The position numbers and the translations under genes were made by a program. From positions 361,044,639 through 361,108,638 of the forward strand of contig CM046879.1 in the NCBI GenBank assembly GCA_025667525.1: a stretch of 64,000 nucleotides of DNA, given 5' to 3'. Shown here one piece after another: positions 44,963 through 57,013 of this stretch; within the stretch, counting starts at the first letter, position 1; each line of letters begins with the position of its first letter. The notes below the pieces were generated by a model that searched no databases, was not told the DNA's origin, and saw only the letters and a list, made by a program, of their open reading frames with translations. Origin of the DNA: Glebionis coronaria. Its lineage: Eukaryota > Streptophyta > Magnoliopsida > Asterales > Asteraceae.

Positions 44963-46886
44963 AACCATTGTCATGCCCTCATGCAATGCTTAGTGATAAA
45001 GCAAATTTACACTTTTCTCATAATCAATCAACCTTGGCCTTATTAACATACTAAACAAAAATTAAAGTACTAAGAGAAATTAAAACCTTTAAAGTAAACA
45101 AAAGGATAGAAAACAATTTTCACTTGAAAATAGCTACATGGAAATAACTTGCAAAGAGATCAAGGACTTACATTAGGGCTTCGATGCTGCGAAGATTTAT
45201 CACCCTCAAGTTTCATGTTCCCCAAACTAAGCTTAAAAACGAGATCATTGTTATTATAAGTTAGCAAATCAAACACTTACACACATGGCTTAATTATATG
45301 CTTAAACTCCCTTATTCCTAGGTGTATCTCTTATATTTTATTTTTGTCTTAGAATGATCATGAAGATGCATTTTTGGACTTATTGCGATAGTTTATTTAA
45401 GCTGAAAGCAAAGTAGGACGATTTGATCAATAGTTAGCTAAAGGACAAAATCTCTTAAAACTGCTTCTCGGGATATCAAAAAGTTCATATCTTGGCATAA
45501 CTCGTTTCACGATTTGAGACCTTTCTCGGGCCGATATTTGGCATGTAATTCATACTTCATATCTTCGAGAGACGTTCTTGAGATAATGGTCTTCTCTTCG
45601 TTAATAGAGTTTCTTCACTTGGAGACTTTTGAGGGGTACTCCAACTTTGTTGACCACGACTTCATGATTATTTCTTCAATCGCTAATTGGGATTTTGAGA
45701 TACAACGATCCGCCTCCTTTTCGGACTTGGATCTATTTATCCTCATACCTTGTTAGGGTCTTTTCGGATAGACTTCTCCATCATCTTTATGGGAGTTGAT
45801 TGCTTTTCGTCGTGAGTCTTGATCCTTCATATTGATTTTGGGAATAATGCTTTTCACATCACCTTGGATCTTTAGCAATAAGATTGAATCCTCATGCCTT
45901 GTTAGGGCCTTTTCGGACTCGCCAATCTTCGCGCCCCGCTTCATAAGTTATGCCTTGGCTATGAACTCTTATCATTACCGAGCAACTTTTAAACGATCTT
46001 GGGCTAGAAGCTAAGTAACTTTTCAAATCGTACGACCTTACTTATTGTAGATAAATTATTAGCAAGTGATGGGAGAATAGGCAGATAATTACACCAAGTG
46101 TTCTTGTGCAAGAATGCCGACTTATAATTGACTCTATCATTTCTCGTTCTCCACAATTTAAAATCTCAAGTAATGAGTCGTGGATGCTTAGCCTAATAAA
46201 CCAATTAAGGTCTACATAGTTAAGGATACTAGCTAGAATTAACTTGGATAAGTCTATTCGGGTTGAGTCAAAATAATCGCAACGGGCCTAATATGTCAAA
46301 GACTTCTAAACTAGCTACACCACTTTATTAATAGTTTTGACTTTATTACGGGATATATACATATGAAAGCAACGATAAAAATTTAAAAATTACGACTACA
46401 TGGCCAAAGTTAATTAAAAATTTGAAAAATGCTAAAAAAGATTATTTTCCGGTTAAATGAAGGCATTTCCATTGAAAAGTCCACTTAAAACTTTGATAGA
46501 AGTCCCCCCTACACTTAAGATAAACATTGTCCTCAATGTTTAAGCATGTGGGAAAAGTCTCCCCTACACTTATGACATTGTGCACGTTGGTTAAATCAAG
46601 CTAAGGAATCGACGACTAAAGTGATCAATTTCAAATGTGAGTATGAAGAAAATTGAATCACGATAGTTGAGAGATAGAACCGGATTTTGGATAACACGGG
46701 AGCACGGTTCTTCGAAGGTTCAAAAAGTGCATTCATCCCTGTAATCACATCACCACACAAACACAAACACCTATAGAGGTCCCCCTACACTTAAGAGGTT
46801 AAAACGGAAAAGGATAGATACTCGGGCTGCCTCCCAAGGAGCGCTTGTTTTTGATAACTGAGTCACGAGCCTGACTCGACCCAAAA
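44963..46886 (-). other. 3' noncoding region of element E
   Basis: No ORF worth calling. It contains islands shared with B (45190-45260, 46140-46315) and three extra PPT-like copies (about 46504, 46560, 46782). Just after the integrase stop comes a block (46821-46880, minus strand GTTATCAAAAACAAGCGCTC then TTGGGAGGCAGCCC), the sort of box that follows pol in Athila elements. Element F has a related block at 63806-63850. Confidence 0.6.
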
Positions 46887-47129
46887 TTAGTTCATGGGAA
46901 ACGTGGTGAGGGATGGAATCATCTCATGAGAGATGTCCTCACCAAAGTACAACTTCACTCGTTGGCCATTCACCTTAAAATTAGGTCCATTAGGTTGAGC
47001 GAGCTCGAGAGTACCATATGGAAAAATTTGGGCAATAGTGAATGGGCCGGACCAACGAGATTTCAGCTTGCCCGAAAAGATTTTCAACCGAGAGTTAAAG
47101 AGTAAAACTTTGTCTCCAACTTGGAACTC
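46887..47129 (-). pseudogene. Integrase C-terminus of element E, after a TGA
   Basis: In frame with the pol ORF but beyond the TGA at 47130-47132. It contains the GPF/Y-type module (KLKSRWSGPFTIAQIFPYGT) that follows the integrase core in Ty3/gypsy elements, ending FPMN at a natural stop. It has no start of its own; without it the integrase lacks its C-terminal DNA-binding part. Confidence 0.75.
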
Positions 47130-49760
47130 TCAGTTTTTAATCATGGAGTCGTGAATGATCTTAGTCTTTTCCTTATAGATCAAAGAATTTTCATAAGCCT
47201 CATTGCGGAGTTCATTCAGCTCATTGAGTTGGATCTTGCGTAGGTCACCGGCTTTGTTGATGTCGAAATTAGCCCACTTCAAGGCCCAGTAAGCCTTGTG
47301 CTCCAACTCAATGGGGAGGTGGCATGATTTCCCGTACACGAGACGATATGGTGTACAACCAATCGGAGTCTTGTATGCGGTACGAAAAGCCCACAGAGCA
47401 TCATCAAGTTTATCGGCCCATGAGGCACGATGCTCTCCCACGGTTCTTTCAAGAATTCGCTTTAATCCTCGGTTAGAGATTTCAGCCTGGCCGTTAGTTT
47501 GTGGGTGGTAGGCGATGGAAAGACGATGATTTACACCATACTTAGCCATGACCCTTGTGAATTGATCATTGCAAAAATGAGTCCCGCGATCACTAATAAT
47601 GGCACGAGGCACACCGAATCTAGCGAATAGCGATTTCAAAAAGTTACAAATCACCCTTGCGTCATTAGTGGGTAAAGCTTTGGCTTCAACCCATTTAGAA
47701 ACGTAGTCAACGGCTACAAGCATGTATTTGTTTCCTTTAGATGAAGGGAATGGCCCCATAAAGTCGATACCCCAAACATCAAAGATTTCACATTCTTGTA
47801 TGAAATTTTGAGGCATCTCATCTTTATGTGTGATCTTGCCTTGTTTTTGGCAAGCATCACAATGTTTAACCATCTCGTGAGCAACACGATAAATGGTGGG
47901 CCAATAAAATCCCGAGTCAAACACTTTTTTGGCGGTGTAGTTGGGACCAAAGTGACCACCGGTGGGTCCTTTGTGGCAAGCGTCAAGAATGTCTAAAGCG
48001 GCCGGTCCATCAACACATCGGCGAATAATCAAATCAGCACATTGTTTGAATAGATACGGGTCATCCCAAAAGTAAGTCTTAATGTCTTTGAAGAACTTCT
48101 TCTTTTGTTGGAATGTTAGCCCGTCAACGAGAATTCCACCCGCCAAGTAGTTTGCAATGTCCGCAAAACACGGGGTTTCATCAGAAGTCGAGTTGATAGA
48201 CAATAAGGTCTCCAGGGGAAAAGAGTCATTGATCTCTTTGTTCGGATGATCCCCTTGGTAAGGATCCTCAAGTCTACTGAGATGATTCGTGGCTAGGTTT
48301 TCAGCTCCCTTCTTATCACGAATTTCGATTTTAAATTCTTGAAGTAGCAAAACCCAGCGAAGAAGTCTTGGTTTGGAATCTTGTTTAGTTAACAAGTACT
48401 TCAACGCGGAATGATCGGTATACACGATGGTGGTAGAAAGGACAAGATAGGGGCGGAACTTTTCAAAAGCATAGACAACAGCTAAAAGCTCTTTTTCGGT
48501 TGTCGTGTAATGCAATTGGGCCCCCGTCATTGTCTTGTTAGCGTAGTGGATTGGTTGGAAGTGTTTGTTCACTCTTTGGCCCAAAACCGCTCCAATAGCA
48601 AAGTCGCTAGCATCGCACATCAACTCGAAAGGCAGCTCCCAATTAGGGGTAACCAAAACCGGTGCCTTAGTAAGCTTATCCTTAAGCAAGTTGAAGGCTT
48701 CAATACACTCTTTGGAAAAGATAAAAGGAGTATCTTTTTCAAAGAGGTGGGTCATCGGGCGAGCGATTTTAGAAAAATCTTTGATGAATCGACGGTAGAA
48801 GCCCGCATGACCAAGGAAACTTCTCACACCCTTCACGGTTGAAGGTGGAGGCAATTTAGCAATAACATCGACTTTAGCACGGTCCACTTCAAGACCGGCT
48901 TTGGAAATTTTGTGTCCTAGCACGATTCCCTCTTTTACCATGAAATGGCATTTTTCCCAATTAAGAACAAGGCGAGTGTCTTGACACCGCTTAAGCATAC
49001 GTTCTAAATTGGCAAGGCAAGCAGAGAAAGAATCGCCATAAACCGAGAAATCATCCATGAAAACTTCCATAGTTTCTTCAACCATGTCATGGAAGATAGC
49101 CATCTTACACCTTTGGAACGTCCCAGGAGCATTGCATAAACCGAAAGGCATACGTTTGTAAGCAAATGTTCCGTAGGGACAAGTGAATGTGGTCTTTTCT
49201 TGGTCTTTGGGATCGATGGGAATTTGAAAATACCCGGAGAAACCGTCTAAGAAGCAGTAATAGTCATTACCCGCTAGACGCTCGAGCATTTGATCCATGA
49301 AAGGAAGAGGAAAGTGATCTTTTCTCGTGGCATCATTGAGTTTGCAATAGTCGATACAAACTCTCCACCCAGTAACGAGACGAGTGGGAATCAACTCGTT
49401 GTGTTCATTGGGAACAACGGTTATTTCGCCCTTCTTGGGCACACAATGGACGGGACTTACCCAAGGCGAATCCGAGATAGGGTAAATCAAGCCGGCATCA
49501 AGAAGTTTGATAACCTCTTGTTTGATGACGTCGTGAATGCGAGGATTAACCCTTCTTTGGCTCTGGATTGTGGGTTTAAAGTCATCTTCCATGAGAATCT
49601 TGTGAGTACAAAAATTTGGATCAATTCCGCGGATATCGGAAATTTTCCAAGCAATTGCCTTCTTATGATCTTTAAGCACGGCGATGAGGCGAGATTTCTC
49701 TTCTTCTTTCAAGTCCTTCGCGATAATGACGGGCGACTTCTTCTTTTCTTCAAGGAACAC
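47130..49760 (-). CDS. pol of element E: RT, RNase H, integrase
   Basis: 876 open codons. [55 protein letters not shown] and the catalytic [12 protein letters not shown] near residue 235. RNase [20 protein letters not shown] and [15 protein letters not shown]2C2 zinc domain near residue 590 ([27 protein letters not shown]). Integrase core: [48 protein letters not shown]. The gypsy order is RT before IN. The first codon is GTG, because the frame really enters from the protease: the gag-protease frame overlaps it by 11 bases in another phase. It ends prematurely at TGA 47130-47132. All catalytic motifs are present, but the polyprotein is not continuous in this copy. Confidence 0.88.
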   Translation of the reverse strand: MFLEEKKKSPVIIAKDLKEEEKSRLIAVLKDHKKAIAWKISDIRGIDPNFCTHKILMEDDFKPTIQSQRRVNPRIHDVIKQEVIKLLDAGLIYPISDSPWVSPVHCVPKKGEITVVPNEHNELIPTRLVTGWRVCIDYCKLNDATRKDHFPLPFMDQMLERLAGNDYYCFLDGFSGYFQIPIDPKDQEKTTFTCPYGTFAYKRMPFGLCNAPGTFQRCKMAIFHDMVEETMEVFMDDFSVYGDSFSACLANLERMLKRCQDTRLVLNWEKCHFMVKEGIVLGHKISKAGLEVDRAKVDVIAKLPPPSTVKGVRSFLGHAGFYRRFIKDFSKIARPMTHLFEKDTPFIFSKECIEAFNLLKDKLTKAPVLVTPNWELPFELMCDASDFAIGAVLGQRVNKHFQPIHYANKTMTGAQLHYTTTEKELLAVVYAFEKFRPYLVLSTTIVYTDHSALKYLLTKQDSKPRLLRWVLLLQEFKIEIRDKKGAENLATNHLSRLEDPYQGDHPNKEINDSFPLETLLSINSTSDETPCFADIANYLAGGILVDGLTFQQKKKFFKDIKTYFWDDPYLFKQCADLIIRRCVDGPAALDILDACHKGPTGGHFGPNYTAKKVFDSGFYWPTIYRVAHEMVKHCDACQKQGKITHKDEMPQNFIQECEIFDVWGIDFMGPFPSSKGNKYMLVAVDYVSKWVEAKALPTNDARVICNFLKSLFARFGVPRAIISDRGTHFCNDQFTRVMAKYGVNHRLSIAYHPQTNGQAEISNRGLKRILERTVGEHRASWADKLDDALWAFRTAYKTPIGCTPYRLVYGKSCHLPIELEHKAYWALKWANFDINKAGDLRKIQLNELNELRNEAYENSLIYKEKTKIIHDSMIKN

Positions 49761-51813
49761 GTACTCGAGATGGCGGCAACTCCTTAAGTTCTAAATCCGG
49801 AGGATTTTCGATGGGAGGCGTATTCAAAGTCGGTTCATCGATAGCAATAGCCTTGGGAGATGGTGGAGAAATATTGTCTTCTTTAAGAAGGTTCTCAATG
49901 AGGCGAATATCTTCATCCCAATAGGTGGGAGAATCGTCATGTTCTAAGTTCACATCTCCCATGGTGGCTTCCAAATCTTTCCAAAGGAAATCACTTTCTC
50001 CAAATAGAGATAGTGATGAATCAATAGAGGAAACGGTCTCAACATTGGGAAGAGAGGTAGGAATACTTTTACAAGCATCTTTGAAGTGTTCTTCACAAGC
50101 CTCATCAAGAACGTCAATACAATTAACACTCTCGTATGAATAAGGCTGTTTAGAAAGCTTTCCCATGTTGAAGACAATTTTATCGTCACCCACTCGCATG
50201 ATAAGCTCACCCGCTTCAACATCGATAAGAGTGCGACCGGTCCTCAAGAATGGACGACCAACGATCAATGGCACACGAGGGTCCATATCGTAGTCGACGA
50301 CGACGAAATCGGCAGGAAAAGTGAATTTGTCGACTCCTACAAAAACGTCTTCGGCTATCCCCACTGGATATGCAACCGTACGGTTAGCTAATTCCAAAGT
50401 CATTTTGGTGGGGACTAGCTCAGGGAGAGATAATTGCTTCCAAACACTTAAAGGAATTAAGTTAATACTGGCACCTAGATCGGCTAGGGCCATGCAATTC
50501 TCTACTCCCAGGAAGTTGCAAGGGATTAAAAAACGACCCGGATCACCAAGCTTGGTTGGTAATTTCCTTAAGAGCACTGCAGAGCAATTCTCATTAAGTT
50601 GGGTATTAGCAATATCAAGAAGCTTCTCCTTGTCGCTAAGAAGATCTTTGAACATTTTTGCGTATTTAGGCATGTGAGCGAGAGCCTCAGCGAAGGAGAT
50701 GTTGAAATTCAATTGTTTAAACATTTTAAGAAAGTTCGAAACTTGAATATCGTCCTTGCTTTTGAGCTTCTCTTTCCTCAACCTTGAGGGATAAGGTATA
50801 TCGGAAGAAGAGGAAGGCTTTGGAATAATAGGATCACTCACATCCTTGGGTGGAGGAGGGGTAGAAGTAAGAGGTGGAGGAATTGGGGAAGTAGAAGGAT
50901 GAGGAATAGGAGCAGGTGACTCGTTTTCCTTAGTCACAATCACCAGTGGAGGTATAGGAAGCTCGGGTTCCTTGGTACCTTTGCCACTGCGAGTGGTGAT
51001 TGCTTTCATCTCCCCTCTTGGATTCGCAACGGTGTTACTCGGAAGAGTACCCGAAGAAGAGGATTGATTACCTTGGAAGAAACCAGCCATCATGTTCCTT
51101 AAGTCATTCTTTTGACTTGCCAAAGTGTTTCTCATATCAGCTCTCAGATCGTTTCCTTGTTTCACCATGTCTGCTTTCAAGTTGAGCACTTCCCGCTGGA
51201 GATTTTCCACAATCACATCATTGGTCCTCATGTAGGTTTGAACATCTTGGTGTAATGCGGTGGGTTGGTTGGGAGGGGGAGCATGGTAGGCGGGTGGTTG
51301 ATAAGCAGGTTGTTGGTAAACTTGGTTGTTTCTTTGAGGGGGATATGGTTGTCTTTGAGGTGGTTGGTATGGTGCACGAGGTTGTTGTTGTTGTTGAGGA
51401 GGGCGATTGAGGTTTTGTTGTTGGTTTGGGTTGTTAGGAGGAAAACCGGGCGGTGAGAGAAAGTTGTTCGAGCGGTAGCTAAGCAAGTTGCGGTCTCCTT
51501 GAGGACGAGCTTGATAAGCGGCCGGAGGATAGGTACCGTATGCTGCATTAACATTCTCAGAAGGATAGTCTTGGGTGGTGGTACAAGTGGTGTAAGAGTG
51601 AGGACCCCCGCATATTTCACATGGTTGGCTGACAGCATTGACTTGAGCATTTTTAGCGTTGATGCTGTTGGTGTTGCTAGCGGTTTGGGTAGCAAGCGAT
51701 TCAAGAAGCGTAGTAATTTTGTCAAGTCGTTTGTCGTTGTCACTAGTACTAGCACTAGCGGCATTGGTCCGCACACTCTTGGTTTCCAAACGAGACTTAT
51801 TCTCAATAATATC
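49750..51813 (-). pseudogene. Gag C-terminus and protease of element E
   Basis: Follows the TGA at 51814-51816. It has a zinc-knuckle-like CEICGGPHSYTTC, a Pro/Gln-rich linker (NRPPQQQQQPRAPYQPPQRQ), AITTRSGKG, a proline-rich stretch and the conserved helix FAEALAHMPKYAKMFKDLL. The Athila retropepsin follows, with [19 protein letters not shown] and VPLIVGRPFLRTGRT. An acidic linker leads to the end of the frame, 11 bases inside the pol frame. Both parts would normally belong to one Gag-Pol chain; the phase change at the join is a further break or a recoding site. Confidence 0.8.
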
Positions 51814-51839
51814 TCAAGCGGCATTAGAAGTCTTAACCA

Positions 51840-52562
51840 AAATATTACCCCCGAGGCACTATTTAGTGAATCTTGGTCATTCATGCTTAAACCATTATAA
51901 AAAGTATTAATTTGGTGAACTTTGGTAAAACCATGTTGTGGGCACTTTCTTAAAAGATCTTTAAAACGTTCCCAAGATTCACTAAAAGACTCATCGTACT
52001 TTTGTTCAAAATTAATGATTTCATTCCGCAAAGCGGTAGTACGAGAGGGTGGGAAAAAGTAGTTTATGAACTTGGTCTCCAAATCCGTCCACGTAAGAAT
52101 ACTTTGTGGCGGTTCCTTTGCAAGCCAATGCCGAGCTTGTCCCTCTAAGGAGAAATGAAAAAGTTGCAAACGGATTACCTCTTGTGGAACACCATTGAAT
52201 TTGACCGTATTCGTGAGTTGCAGGAACCTTTTGATGTGATCATGTGGATCATCAATGGTATGCCCCCAGAATGGTTGAGCAGAGACCATCTGGATAAAGC
52301 TGGATTTGAGCTCAAAGTTGTTGGCTGCAATCGCGGGTATGACAATTAGATCATTGTTGCCCTCCACATGTGCTTGCAAAAGTTCAATCATCGGGCGATT
52401 GTCCGGTAGAGGTTCATTGTTGTTGTTATTATTGTTGTTGAGAGGTGGGTTGTTATTGTTGTTGTTTTGAGGTGGGTTATTGTTGTTGTTGTTGTATACA
52501 CCGGCCATGTCTAAGTCTTCGAGAGGCTCAGGCTCTTGATAAGACGTTGATCGTGTACGCAT
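51840..52562 (-). pseudogene. Gag N-terminal part of element E
   Basis: ATG at 52562 (MRTRSTSYQEPEPLEDLDM), about 190 bases from the PBS. An Asn-rich run encoded by a GTT/ATT microsatellite (52418-52497) precedes the Retrotrans_gag core: DDPHDHIKRFLQLTNTVKF, HFSLEGQARHWLAKEPPQS, FFPPSRTTALRNEI, CPQHGFTKVHQINTFYNGL. The phase is lost in a G run near 51847. The original sense continues in the neighbouring frame, where a TGA at 51814-51816 follows. The core is very similar to gag of B and F. Confidence 0.8.
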
Positions 52563-52751
52563 GCACCTGCAAAAGAACTAACAAAGAAAACAAGAAATAT
52601 TTTTGGTTTTTATGGTTTTTTAATTTTTAGGATTTTTAAAATTTTATATTTTTTTTAGGGTTTTTGAAATTTTTTTATGAAAAAGTAACGTTCACGGTGA
52701 ACGGATCCCAAAATCCAAGTTCTCACAAAAAACTGTTAATCTTAACGAGAA

Positions 52752-52769
52752 GAGCCGGCAGCGACGCCA
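52752..52769 (-). promoter_or_regulatory. Primer binding site of element E (Asp tRNA type)
   Basis: Minus-strand TGGCGTCGCTGCCGGCTC, two bases from the LTR. It is a one-base variant, in its first 15 bases, of the sites in B and F. Confidence 0.82.
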
Positions 52770-52771
52770 TT

Positions 52772-54328
52772 TGATACTTTGCTTTTGGATGGGGTTCAGA
52801 TTAATCTCGGTTTCTTCTCGAATTGATCACGGCTCAAAGTGGAATGATTGTTCTTGGTGACAAATAGGGGGTTTGGGTTTTCTATTCTACTAAAAGGATT
52901 AAAAGTGTAAAATGATAAAAACTTAAACCCAAACAGTCAATAAGATAAAGCTTTAATTAAAATTAAAGAATAAAAAAGTAAACAGTAAATTACCACTTAA
53001 CACTGATTCGGAATAAACTGATTTGGAACAAATAAAACCCTTCATTCGGAACTTTCGAAAATAATCAGATTCGGATCTTGTAAAACATCTGGTTCGGAAC
53101 TTTAAGCTAAATCTGGATCGGAACTTTTGCAAATAACTGGTTCGGAATTTTTGAATAAAATTTGGTTCGGAACTTTTGAGTAAACATCTGGTTCGGAACT
53201 TTCACCCTTAAAACTGGTTCAGAACTTTCACCTTAAAACTGGTTCAGAACTTTCACAATAACTGGTTCGGAACTTATAAATCATTTGGTTCGGAATTTTT
53301 GAAATTAACTGGTTCGGAACTTCTAAAATTAATCTGGATCGGAACTTCAAAGTTTGTTCGGAACTTTTAGTAATAAACTGACTCAGAATTTAAACAAAAA
53401 TCTGGTTCGGAACTTTAAAAAGAAAAACACCCATTCGGGACTTTTAAAATACACACTCCTTCGGAACCTGGTAAAATGAGAAGAACAGTAAGCAGACTAC
53501 AAACAGGGTAACACGATTTTAAGCCAAAATCCACCAAGTTTTTAACCAAAACTTAAACAAAACTAATCACCAATCATCTACTAACCATAAACATCAAATC
53601 CCATCAATAAAAACACAAAACCCAATAACTTTTGAAGATCAAAATCAACCAAATAAGAACTTTAACTTTGAATCAAAGAACAAGATGAACAAGATGAAAT
53701 GGAAAGATTATATTGATGATTAAGGTTTAAACAATCAAAGGAAAAGATTAAAACTACAAGATTTGTGAAAACAAGAATCAAAATCACCAAACACCCTAAT
53801 GGTGTTGGTGATACCTACGAACAAAAGAGAAGAAAAGAGGAAACTCAAAACTGGCTAACTTGTGTGAGGGGATCTCTTATATATGTCTTCCATTTGGTTG
53901 GTGAGTGGGCTTTCTCCCTTTCTTCTTGTCTTCTCGTCTTTTCAGAAAAGTTGACGTTTTCGATTCTGATTCGGGATTTGTCGACGATTAAATTCAACTC
54001 GTCTTTTAATTTCTTCGTTTAATAGACTTGAGTTTCTTCGACATATGTAAATCTTCCGTCTTTGGTCCTTTTCTTCGATAAATCTTCAAATAGGCCCAGT
54101 GACTTCAAATCTTTTGCATCTCTTGGACAATAGACTTCGTCTTGAGTCTTTTTCTTCCATAAAACCCGTGCAATCCCATGTTTTCTCCAATATCCATCCG
54201 GTTGGCTCTGAAAACACAATAAACACAAAAACCACGCATAATTCCAAACAAATGATATTAAATACGCGTTTTGGTCTCGTTTTAGCAAGAAATAAGTGGT
54301 ACAAGGATGGGTGTTTTCACACCTATCA
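52772..54328 (-). repeat. 5' LTR of element E
   Basis: 1557 bp, colinear with 43393-44948. Minus-strand TATATAAG at 53876-53883. The GGTTCGGAACTTT array is at 53005-53471. Confidence 0.92.
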
Positions 54329-54422
54329 CTTCACAAAAGGTCTCCCATCTGCTTTGTTTGAAGATTTTCGAGCCAGTTTGAGCGTCCGGCCTCCTCCCGC
54401 TCTAATTGCGGGAGCGTATTAG
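54329..54422 (+). pseudogene. pol of copia D, last 30 codons
   Basis: Past the second CTTCA copy the sequence resumes with FTKGLPSALFEDFRASLSVR and ends at TAG 54420-54422. This is the normal C-terminal end of copia RNase H (TKGL motif). The stop lies within the first six bases of the 3' LTR (TATTAG). A possible PPT, GCGGGAGCG, precedes the LTR. Confidence 0.85.
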
Positions 54423-54553
54423 ACGTTAGTTATGTATTTATACTATGACCCATGTTTATGGCCTAAGCCCAGTTTCTAGAGTCTTCTGATGTATAGTATA
54501 TATCTGGTTAATTAACATCAATGAAATCAAGAAAAAACATTATTCTTTCAATA
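54417..54553 (+). repeat. 3' LTR of copia D
   Basis: 137 bp, the same length as 40217-40353, with roughly a dozen substitutions between them. This makes D clearly older than E or C. Confidence 0.8.
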
Positions 54554-54794
54554 ACCTAAAACTTCATTTCATCATTTAATGTGTATTTAAATACTTGATT
54601 AGGTAATCGTGATAGTTAACTGTTTCGTAGGATCTTATACGCGAATAACACTTTTTACGTACGATAGTGTACGCAATAGCTAATTGGGGTATACGATACA
54701 TAAGCCACGTACATGTGAATAAAATTATATGTTCCATACGGAATTATGATCATTATAATTACGTCTACTGAAAGGACATTCAGGACCAGCATTC
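54554..54794. other. No gene recognised
   Basis: AT-rich flank of copia D, no ORF or repeat seen. Confidence 0.45.
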
Positions 54795-54985
54795 TTTATT
54801 GGTTGGGTTGGGTCATGGGTCTTAGATGGGTATGGGTTTATATGGGTTTGGGTTTAGATGGGTTTTTAGGAGGATGTGTTTAGATGGGTTTGGGTTTAGA
54901 TGGGTTTGGGTCTAGATGGGTTTGGTTATAAATGGGCCTTTAGAAAAAAGGTTGGGTTTTTGGGTTTTTTGGGTTTAGATAAGTG
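54795..54985 (+). repeat. TGGGTTTAGATGGGTTTGGG simple-repeat tract
   Basis: Irregular 10-19 base units of TGGGTTT(A)GA and TGGGTTTGGGT. It is G/T-rich and telomere-like in composition, but it is not the plant telomere unit TTTAGGG. Confidence 0.7.
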
Positions 54986-55125
54986 TTTAGGGAAATGTTG
55001 AGTTTTTTAATCACTTTTTTATGATCATGACATTCCTTTATAAGTTCTCTTATTGTATTTTTTTTTAATTGTAAATTATATTTTTAACAATTTTTAATTA
55101 AACATTTTTTAAACGATTTTTTTAA

Positions 55126-55892
55126 CATTACTTTTTTTTAATATACGTTTTAATCAGTATTTTTACGTTTTCGTCGGTAAATTTACGTTTTCGTCAGTAT
55201 TTTTACTTTTCGTCAATAAATTTACGTTTTCCTCAGTAAATTTACGTTTTCGTCAGTAAATTTACGTTTTCGTCAGCAGGTTGTCGTTTATGTCAGTAAT
55301 TTGACGTTTTCGCTAGTAATTTTACGTTTTCATCCGTATTTTTACGTTTTCGTCGGAAATTTTACGTTTTCGTCAGTAAATTTACGTTTTCGTCAGAATT
55401 TTTACGTTTTCGTCAGAAATTTTACGTTTTCGTCAGAAAATTTACGTTTTCGTAAGTAAATTTACGTTTTTTTTCAGAAAATTTAAACTTTCCTCAGATG
55501 TTTTACGTTTTTGTCAGAAATTTTACGTTGTCGTCAGAAATTTTACGTTTTCGTCAGTAGATTTACGTTTTCGTCAGAAATTTTACGTTTTCGTCAGTAA
55601 ATTAACGTTTTCGTCAGAATTTTTACGTTTTCATCAGAAATTTTACGTTTTCGTCAGAAAAATTGCGTTTTCGTCAGTAGATTTACGTTTTTGTCAGAAA
55701 ATTTACGTTTTCATCAGTAAATTTATGTTTTTGTCAGATAATTTACATTTTCCTCAGATATTTTATGTTTTCGTCAGAAATTTTACGTTTTCGTCAGAAG
55801 TTCTACGCTTTCATCAGTATATTTTACGCTTTCGTCAGAAATTTTACGTTTTCATTAGTAAATTTACGTTTTCGTCAGAATTTTTACGTTTT
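55126..55892 (+). repeat. 20-bp minisatellite, unit TTTACGTTTTCGTCAGAAAT
   Basis: About 36 degenerate units of 19-22 bases with the near-constant core TTTACGTTTTCGTCAG, followed by a variable linker (AAAT, TAAA, AATT). The array runs straight into the first base of LTR F, so F is probably inserted in it. Each unit contains ACGT and a CpG. Confidence 0.88.
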
Positions 55893-57005
55893 TGATGAGA
55901 CTGCTTTTATACATGGTCTCATCATTAAAAACGGCCTTTAATTGCATTAAATATCATAAAATAGACCAAATATATGCTCGTGTTTGTTACTTGTGTATTT
56001 TTAGGTACGGATATTGAGGAATTGGCAAAAGATCACAAGAATCATTCAAAAACGAACACGGGAAACGAAGTCGCACAATGAACCGGGCCCAAGTTTGGAA
56101 TTTTGCAAAAAGACCCTTGAAGAATTGAAGATTGTCAAGATTAGTCCCTCATCTTTGAAGAACTTGTCACATTTGACCCTCAAAATATCAAATGTACAAG
56201 TGTGATCCTTAATGTTTGAAGATTGTACAAGATCAGTCCTTGGAAAATCATGAATATACATTAAATACCCCTTGGAAAAGTTTTTGGAAGAGTTTGTGCC
56301 ACTTTTGACAAGTTGTCAAAAGTTGACAAGGCATAATTGGACGCTGATGGGAATTAAATACAAAATGAAGAAGAGTGGAAACCTTGGGGACTCAATCTGC
56401 CAATTAACCAAACATTCCCACCCAACCAAAACGTGACACCTCAGCCCTACCCACCCACCAACCCATATCCTGCCCAAACCCACAATCCTACCCGTCCACA
56501 ACCCGGTTTATTAAGTTAAACTTGGTCAACTCCAGTCAACCCCACATTACTTCCCTCCATAACATTTATTTAAAATGTTAATTACCCCAAAACGAATCAA
56601 AACACCCCCCTTAATCCTGATAAACCCTAAATCACCCCAGTTCCCATCTCACCCAAAACAAAGGGTTTTACCCTGATACCTTCCAGAACCCTGATTCACG
56701 TCCCTCTCATCCTTTCCCACCTCACCCAACACACTCACATGCTTTGTGGACCCCTCCCCAGCCTTCCCCTGCAACGTCTCTCTCACCCAAAACCCCAAAC
56801 CCGACAATTTCAACGTGGGAGATCCACTCCTTTGTCCCCAAGGTTCATCCAATGGCTAAGATCAATCTTTCAAGCTGTCATATCACATGGGCACCAACAA
56901 GACTCACAAGATGCGTTTTTGACCCAAAAATCAGTCAAAGACTCAAGGGCACTTTAGAGATTTCAGTTAGCTAGGGTTTTAGTTTCTAGTATGTTCCTTT
57001 TCTTG

Positions 57006-57013
57006 TATAAATA
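57006..57013 (+). promoter_or_regulatory. TATA box of LTR F
   Basis: TATAAATA at 1113 bases from the LTR start, positionally equivalent to 1432 in LTR A. Confidence 0.6.

Larger units (their letters stand above)
43393..54328 (-). mobile_element. Athila-like element E, 10.9 kb, full structure
   Basis: LTRs 43393-44948 and 52772-54328 run TGATAC...CCTATCA and are flanked by perfect TSD CTTCA (43388-43392 and 54329-54333). The minus-strand order is LTR, Asp-tRNA-type PBS, gag, protease, RT, RNase H, integrase, a 1.9 kb noncoding 3' region, PPT, LTR. Removing the element and one TSD restores the RNase H reading frame of copia D. It is the only Athila-type element in the window with pol. Breaks: one frameshift and one TGA in gag, a frame change between protease and pol, one TGA in integrase. 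Confidence 0.93.
40217..54553 (+). mobile_element. Short-LTR Ty1/copia element D, gag-deleted, split by element E
   Basis: Both LTRs are 137 bp (40217-40353 and 54417-54553), beginning TATTAGAC and ending CAATA, with flanks ACCTG and ACCTA that look like a slightly changed target duplication. The reading order is protease, integrase, RT, RNase H on the plus strand. Directly after the 5' LTR the sequence enters the protease (MDTGASSH), so PBS and gag have been lost. Element E is inserted in RNase H at 43392/54329. The very short LTRs suggest an Ale/Retrofit-like lineage. Confidence 0.85.

Noticed and set aside
44639..44986. 115-codon ORF at the LTR E end, repeated at 54019-54288
   Set aside because: It occurs twice only because it lies in the two LTR copies; the TATA box lies just downstream of it and nothing suggests coding.
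54795..54985. Interstitial telomere repeat
   Set aside because: The units are TGGGTTTAGA and TGGGTTTGGG, not TTTAGGG in register; it is a simple G/T-rich repeat.
55126..55892. CRISPR-like array of short repeats
   Set aside because: The units are contiguous and degenerate with no unique spacers, in a plant retrotransposon landscape; it is a minisatellite.
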